Shown piece after piece: positions 60,002 through 64,000 of a DNA stretch of 64,000 nucleotides. The DNA is from Turritopsis dohrnii (Eukaryota; Cnidaria; Hydrozoa; Anthoathecata; Oceaniidae): NCBI GenBank assembly GCA_027922465.2, contig BQMF02000592.1, positions 162,822-226,821 on the forward strand. The letters run 5' to 3'. A program made the position numbers and the translations under genes. The first letter of the stretch is position 1. Every line of letters starts with the position of its first letter. Under the pieces are notes generated by a model, which did no database searches, had not been told where the DNA came from, and worked only from the letters and a program-made list of their open reading frames with translations.

Positions 60002-60646
60002 ATGATAGAATATGTCAACTTTATATTATTAAGCATACTGCTGATCTCGCTATTTTACTTTTATTTTGTGTTAAAAAAATACCTCTCTCTAATAAAAATG
60101 GTGGAAACAGCGATCGATAATTTAATCAACCAGAGTTATGATGTTCCGGGTGAATTTCCACCTTCAGATGGTAAAAGACAAAAACTGCTAGAGTGTGTCT
60201 TAACAGGTAATAGCAAGCTATACTTAGGGAAAATGTACACCGAAGAACAGATTAACAAACTCAAAGATGAAGAGGTAGAAAAACTTTTTAGTATCTACGA
60301 GGCTAAACTATCAGGTCAAATGGTAAAATCCTTGGGGAAATCACTGATACGTATTTATTCCATGGGGGCTTGTGCAACGTTAGGAATAAACAATCAAGAT
60401 GCGTTGAGCAATGACCTGGAAAATGACCCCTTCTTAAACTCTGCCCTTCAAAGATTTACGTGTGACTTATATTATAAATTCGGCTCATTATTAGCACCAC
60501 TCAGTGTTGGACTTATTACCGGGAGGCATTATATCAATGAAAGGAATTTAAATAAATCCGATGATAATATAAATACAGTAGATAATAAAAATGTCAGAAG
60601 AACAGAATCCCATTCAAGTGACAACGAAGAACCCAAAAAAGGTTGA
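60002..60646 (+). CDS. Membrane-anchored virion-module protein
   Basis: 214 residues. A strong N-terminal membrane anchor (residues 5-25: 'FILLSILLISLFYFYFVL') is followed by a globular part with 'YLGKMYTEEQINKLKDEEVE', 'AKLSGQMVKSLGKSLIRIYS', 'DPFLNSALQRFTC' and 'FGSLLAPLSVGLITGRHYI'. The C terminus is polar. I know the family only as an uncharacterised companion of these capsid genes in cnidarian genomes. Likely part of an internal virion membrane or vertex. The start ATG follows 'ttataacaaacacaacaaa'. The last 56 bp overlap the next gene in another frame. Confidence 0.7.
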   Translation: MIEYVNFILLSILLISLFYFYFVLKKYLSLIKMVETAIDNLINQSYDVPGEFPPSDGKRQKLLECVLTGNSKLYLGKMYTEEQINKLKDEEVEKLFSIYEAKLSGQMVKSLGKSLIRIYSMGACATLGINNQDALSNDLENDPFLNSALQRFTCDLYYKFGSLLAPLSVGLITGRHYINERNLNKSDDNINTVDNKNVRRTESHSSDNEEPKKG

Positions 60647-60935
60647 AGCGGGTAAGAAGTTGGCGGAATACAACCGTAAAAAACGAGAACAATTAAAACA
60701 AGTGTCACCTCAAAAAGAAATGAATAAGCCTGAGGCCTCTCTCACCAAACCAAATGAACAACCCATGAACTACACCTATGGTGTAGGTGGAATAATAGCT
60801 CTCGGTTTAGTTGGTGGATTTGCTTATTTTGTGTATAAAAAGAGAGAGCAAATATTACCCCGTGGGTCACCATCCACCCCCCTTCCACAAAAATCTAAAA
60901 TACCAGTGAAAATCAATAAACATGAAATGGAATAA
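60591..60935 (+). CDS. Small single-span membrane protein
   Basis: 114 residues. A very basic N-terminal half ('KKVEAGKKLAEYNRKKREQL') precedes one membrane span, 'YGVGGIIALGLVGGFAYFVY', at about 65-84. A basic Pro-rich tail follows. The basic half could contact DNA or capsid. It starts inside the previous gene, a compact arrangement typical of viruses. No known function. Confidence 0.7.
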   Translation: MSEEQNPIQVTTKNPKKVEAGKKLAEYNRKKREQLKQVSPQKEMNKPEASLTKPNEQPMNYTYGVGGIIALGLVGGFAYFVYKKREQILPRGSPSTPLPQKSKIPVKINKHEME

Positions 60936-60962
60936 AAAGAAAAAAATGTATATATAACAAAC

Positions 60963-61190
60963 ATGGACAAGAAAAGTATTGTCAACGATTTATATCACGC
61001 ATCAGTCGTCTGCGTTTTCGCTATCGGCTACTCTATGCTAGGAAAAAAGGTGTTAAAAATGACACCTCCCTCTATTCAAAAGTTCGACTTGGAAGATACG
61101 GGAAAACTAGTTGCCATTATCGCCGCTAGTGAAGTGACAAAGGACTACTTAATCAAACAAAAGATTTTGCCTGAAAATATCAATATCTAA
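60963..61190 (+). CDS. Small membrane protein
   Basis: 75 residues with two hydrophobic segments: about 11-27 ('YHASVVCVFAIGYSMLG') and about 47-58 ('KLVAIIAASEVTK'). The C terminus reads 'DYLIKQKILPENI'. I remember this as another conserved companion of the capsid genes. It is 27 bp after the preceding gene and 2 bp before the next, so it looks like one transcription unit. Confidence 0.7.
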   Translation: MDKKSIVNDLYHASVVCVFAIGYSMLGKKVLKMTPPSIQKFDLEDTGKLVAIIAASEVTKDYLIKQKILPENINI

Positions 61191-61192
61191 AT

Positions 61193-61616
61193 ATGGCTTC
61201 TATCGCAATGATGTTGGGTGGAGCTTTGGCTAACGCTTTGGCTTTCACAGGATCAAGCTATCTGTTTTCAAGTTTATCCAAAGACAGAATCGATAGGGAA
61301 AGAAAACGTCATGATTTGGCCATAGAAAAATTACAAAAAGCACAGATTGAATGGCAGCAAAAACGACAGGAAAGGATCGATTTCATCAAATAAACAACTA
61401 TTGCTCGAAAAGAAGGCTGATTCAAAATTCGTAGAGCTAAACGATGCAATGAGAGAGTACAATAGGGTGTTTAGTAATCATCTTGAACCGCTACCACGAG
61501 AGCCTGTATTGAGCGACTTTTATACACCGAGTCATGATCAACATGAAAGAGAATTGGCTTTTATAGCTCTGAGTATGCTCGGTATTGGTGGTGCTGTGTG
61601 GTATTTTGAAAGATGA
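61193..61616 (+). pseudogene. Membrane and coiled-coil protein with a one-base frame break
   Basis: The first 66 codons (61193-61393) give an Ala/Gly-rich N-terminal membrane segment ('MMLGGALANALAFTGSSYLF'), then a charged helix ('RKRHDLAIEKLQKAQIEWQQ'). The frame hits a stop at 61391. The same family continues one base out of register to 61616, with 'LPREPVLSDFYTPSHDQ' and a final hydrophobic segment ('AFIALSMLGIGGAVWYF'). The gene should be one protein of about 140 residues with a membrane segment at each end. The break near 61387 is a single-base change. Function unknown. Confidence 0.7.
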
Positions 61617-61634
61617 AGACCATCAACAAAAAAT

Positions 61635-61659
61635 TATGTTACACGTATCGTGTAACATA
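61635..61659. terminator. Hairpin between convergent viral genes
   Basis: TATGTTACACG-tat-CGTGTAACATA is an 11-bp perfect stem with a 3-nt loop. It stands between the stops of the converging genes (61616 and 61675) and shares the TGTTACA core with the hairpin at 59454-59478. Confidence 0.55.
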
Positions 61660-61674
61660 TACACTTTCAGATGG

Positions 61675-62965
61675 TTATCGTCTAGTCACGAGGTACGTAT
61701 AGATCATCCATCCAACCCCTACAATCAGAGCCCATAAATTTTGACTCAACCAACCTACAACTTCTTTTGCTCTAGTGAGTATCCACGATACGATAGACCC
61801 AATTATTCCCGGTAAAGCCTCCGCCGCTTTAGACGCCAATCTACCTAGAAGTGATGCTAACGCTTTTAGTTTATTTTTTATCCATTCCTTTCCACCGTCC
61901 TTTTTATCACCACCTTTGTCAGGATTTTGTGAAGAGCTTCCAGCTGCTGACCCTCTCGGTAACAAAGCTTCCACAAGGACACCGATAGCCATACCAAACG
62001 CTGTCAGAATGCTAACGATTGTGATACCTTGTTCGCGGAATAGTGTTCGTATCCTTTCACCTAATGAAGTATCTTTGTCGAGGACTTTAGCAATGGTTTC
62101 TTTGATGTTCATAACTTGACTGTTTAATTTGCCTTTGAGAATATCAATGTTCTCTTTCCTAGCTTTCAACTCTTCACGTAATCCCTCCATTCTCTTTTCA
62201 ACCTCTTTTCGTTGTTCGTCCGTGTATGTCGCATCATTTTCCATTTCTTCCAACTTGTTTTTCTCCTTATCGATATGATGTTCTATTCGAACCTTTTTTG
62301 CAGCCTCTTCCTGAAGACCTCCTCGTATGTTTCTCAGCGCTTTATCCAATCCTAACAGCTCACGCACAGGATATTCAAATAGATCGCCGGTCTGAGTCAT
62401 TTCATGATCGATAGATTGTTGTCTAAGCGTTGAAATTAATCTTCCGTACTATTTGCAATGTTCCCCGTAATCTCCTCAAGCTCTACATCACTCGATTTTG
62501 TGATTTTAGATGATGAAGGAAGTTCTTCTTGTATTTTGTTTAGCATAACTGCTTGTCGTGCTGTTATTTTGCCAATAGGTATATCAAACCCTAAACTACG
62601 TAACCCCTTCTTAACCCAATATTCGAGCTATCTCTCCGGTAGCCCTTTGTATTTTTTCGCTCGTCATGGTTTGGTATTGTCTTTGTAGTATAATTCACCA
62701 TCTCTAATTTCAAACTGATCGGTATATAACACCTTAGGGTATTGCTGAGCCTTTCAGATAATCTTTTGTATATATCACCGACAAAACTTATCAAAAGTTT
62801 AATTTTTTGATCTCCACCACCAAATGAGGTTTCACCCCGTCGCTCCGCGTGTATCTATTTGTTCACCACCGAAGTTGGTATTGAGAGGAAACGGTCTCAT
62901 CGGTGTTTCATCTGTCCGTCATACCATGTTCTCCAAAAGGATCTATGTCAATGTCTGCCAATTTT
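61675..62965 (-). pseudogene. Large coiled-coil membrane protein, 5' part decayed
   Basis: The intact part (62400-61675, 241 codons) has a long coiled coil ('KEVEKRMEGLREELKARKEN'), then 'FREQGITIVSILTAFGMAIG' (membrane segment), a Gly/Ser/Lys linker and a C-terminal region with 'ALPGIIGSIVSWILTRAKEV' and a last membrane span before TRR. The upstream part survives only as frame-shifted pieces on the same strand: 'ADIDIDPFGEHG' (about 62950), 'LYTDQFEIRDGELYYKDN' (about 62730), 'MTSEKIQRATGEIARILG' (about 62670) and 'ARQAVMLNKIQEELPSS' (about 62560). I take these as one original protein of about 400 residues, perhaps a fibre or vertex protein. Function not known. Confidence 0.65.
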
Positions 62966-63064
62966 ATTATTCATATTAGAGGATAATTTATTATTAATTA
63001 TGTTATAACAAACTCTAAATATGAATTTTAAAATTTATCCAAAACTACCACTGCTCCTGAGGAT

Positions 63065-63586
63065 TTGAATGAGCAGGAAAGTTTTAACGCAAGCGTAATA
63101 AATTCTGAGTTTGAAGAGTTGATAAAACTTAAGAACAAATTTAGCATCAAGCTCAAGAGATACAACAAGGCGATAGAACGATCGATGCTACTAAATGCTA
63201 GCTCAAGCGCTATAACCATTGGCTCTGGCATCGGTTCAATTGCAACAGGGGCTACTATTATCGGAATACCTATTTCTGCAGGATTAGGTGGTGTAGCCTT
63301 AGCCGGCTCTATCTGTACCGGACTTACCACAGCTGTCATCAAAAGATATCAAAAGAAAGTAGAAAAAGTGATAAAATTATATGATATTGTTACATCCTCA
63401 ATCGCTGTGTTCGAAACTAACATAAGTCAGGCGCTGACTGATGGGAGGATCAATTACAAAGAATTCCAGGTTTTGCAGGGAACATATTACAAAGCTTTAG
63501 AAGGACTCAGTTCTACAGATAGAAAGATGGAGACTGAAACCCAAAATCAATTTCAAAAAAGTTTGATGGTAGAACTTCAAAACTGA
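63065..63586 (+). CDS. Membrane-active protein with Gly/Ala-rich hydrophobic core
   Basis: 173 codons counted from a TTG at 63065; no ATG is in frame, and an ATG at 63020 in another frame runs to a stop at 63068. The start may therefore be broken. Residues 43-100 form long hydrophobic helices ('SSAITIGSGIGSIATGATII', 'GLGGVALAGSICTGL'), flanked by charged coiled-coil helices ('KLKNKFSIKLKRYNKAIERS'). The layout resembles proteins that insert in or remodel membranes. I know it as another uncharacterised companion of these capsid genes. The C terminus is polar. Confidence 0.6.
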   Translation: MNEQESFNASVINSEFEELIKLKNKFSIKLKRYNKAIERSMLLNASSSAITIGSGIGSIATGATIIGIPISAGLGGVALAGSICTGLTTAVIKRYQKKVEKVIKLYDIVTSSIAVFETNISQALTDGRINYKEFQVLQGTYYKALEGLSSTDRKMETETQNQFQKSLMVELQN

Positions 63587-63689
63587 AAAAATCCATAAAC
63601 GAAAATGGTTACTAGGATGTGTTTGTGTGTTCCTCAATTTGAAAAGTGATATGATAAATGAAACTGATATGATCACAAGTATATAGACA

Positions 63690-64000
63690 ATGGAATTTCC
63701 AACAGTTGATACATTCGAACAAACAATCAACAAGCAAAACAAGGAACAAATGGCAGAGATCATAAAGTGGCGAGAGCTACCTGAAAACGTGATTTATCAT
63801 GTTAAATTTTTTTCTACAAAAGCTATGTATGCAGAGTTGAAAGACGGAGCAGGAAATATATATAAGGTGTGGTTGCCTGAAAGACTTTTCATTGAATTAA
63901 ATGATTATGGTTGGAGCTCTAGAGAGGCCTTTGTCAGACCGAAAGGTCTCAAACAATCTCAAAAGAATTCAGAAAGACAATTCTTTGATTATGACGTTGA
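63690..64000 (+). CDS. Partial gene running off the window
   Basis: An ATG at 63690 opens a frame that is still open at 64000 (103 codons). It has 'KWRELPENVIYHVKFFSTKA' and 'VWLPERLFIELNDYGW', a beta-rich pattern like small OB-fold or transcription-elongation-like proteins seen in Polinton-type elements. A function cannot be assigned. It confirms that the viral unit continues past the window. Confidence 0.55.
   Translation, partial: MEFPTVDTFEQTINKQNKEQMAEIIKWRELPENVIYHVKFFSTKAMYAELKDGAGNIYKVWLPERLFIELNDYGWSSREAFVRPKGLKQSQKNSERQFFDYDV

Noticed and set aside
61775..62119. Plus-strand frame of 114 codons in the viral unit
   Set aside because: It is the antisense shadow of the coiled-coil membrane protein on the minus strand.

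Overview
The window looks like a transposon-packed stretch of an AT-rich animal genome, most likely a cnidarian. Three things point there: genes have GT..AG introns, the mobile elements are all metazoan types (Penelope-like, Helitron, hAT, Tc1/mariner, pogo-like, piggyBac, Academ-like and IS3/integrase-like), and several protein families (the capsid module at the right end, the XPG-like nuclease gene, the coiled-coil gene at 10.6-11.8 kb) are ones I remember as multi-copy in hydrozoan and coral genomes. The species cannot be fixed from the sequence alone, and I see no convincing intact host gene.

Layout. 0.4-2.6 kb: unrecognised exon-like debris. 2.7-5.0 kb: a pogo-like MITE and an internally deleted mariner-like element. 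5.0-7.9 kb: a full-length Helitron. 10.6-11.8 kb: a five-exon gene of unknown function. 12.2-16.9 kb: a hAT element with a decayed transposase. 17.2-18.5 kb: a LINE relic. 18.5-23.6 kb: three more Helitron copies, two joined head to tail, one of them split by a Penelope-like retroelement (20.5-22.3 kb). 24-35 kb: mostly non-coding AT-rich DNA with a recurring GTGAGTGACACTAC motif, small MITEs and a second, 5'-truncated Penelope copy. 35.2-36.0 kb: a BEN-domain gene with a frameshift. 37.1-42.9 kb: a long-TIR element carrying a decayed, intron-containing XPG/FEN-like nuclease gene (Academ-like). 43.2-46.6 kb: Helitrons. 47.7-53.0 kb: a complete long-TIR element with a 6-bp target duplication, a SAM/HTH/integrase gene and a second gene, itself hit by a nested element. 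53.1-55.7 kb: a piggyBac relic, a Helitron fragment and two tRNA-derived retroposons.

The right end, 55.7 kb to the window edge, is different: compact, intronless, closely spaced or overlapping genes on both strands. They include a double-jelly-roll-type major capsid protein candidate, an A32-like DNA-packaging ATPase, a candidate minor capsid protein, several small membrane proteins and a small protein resembling the PP1-binding core of PPP1R15/GADD34. This is best read as an integrated Polinton/PLV/adinto-like DNA virus whose replication genes would lie beyond position 64000. Two genes in it are broken, so this copy is probably an endogenous fossil.

How it fits together: the capsid protein, ATPase and membrane proteins form a virion morphogenesis module, and the PPP1R15-like protein would counter eIF2-alpha phosphorylation in the host. 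Its two convergent gene junctions carry related hairpins and its main divergent intergenic region carries 44-bp tandem repeats, so the module has its own regulatory layout. Most reading frames elsewhere are interrupted by single-base shifts, which may be decay or assembly indels.
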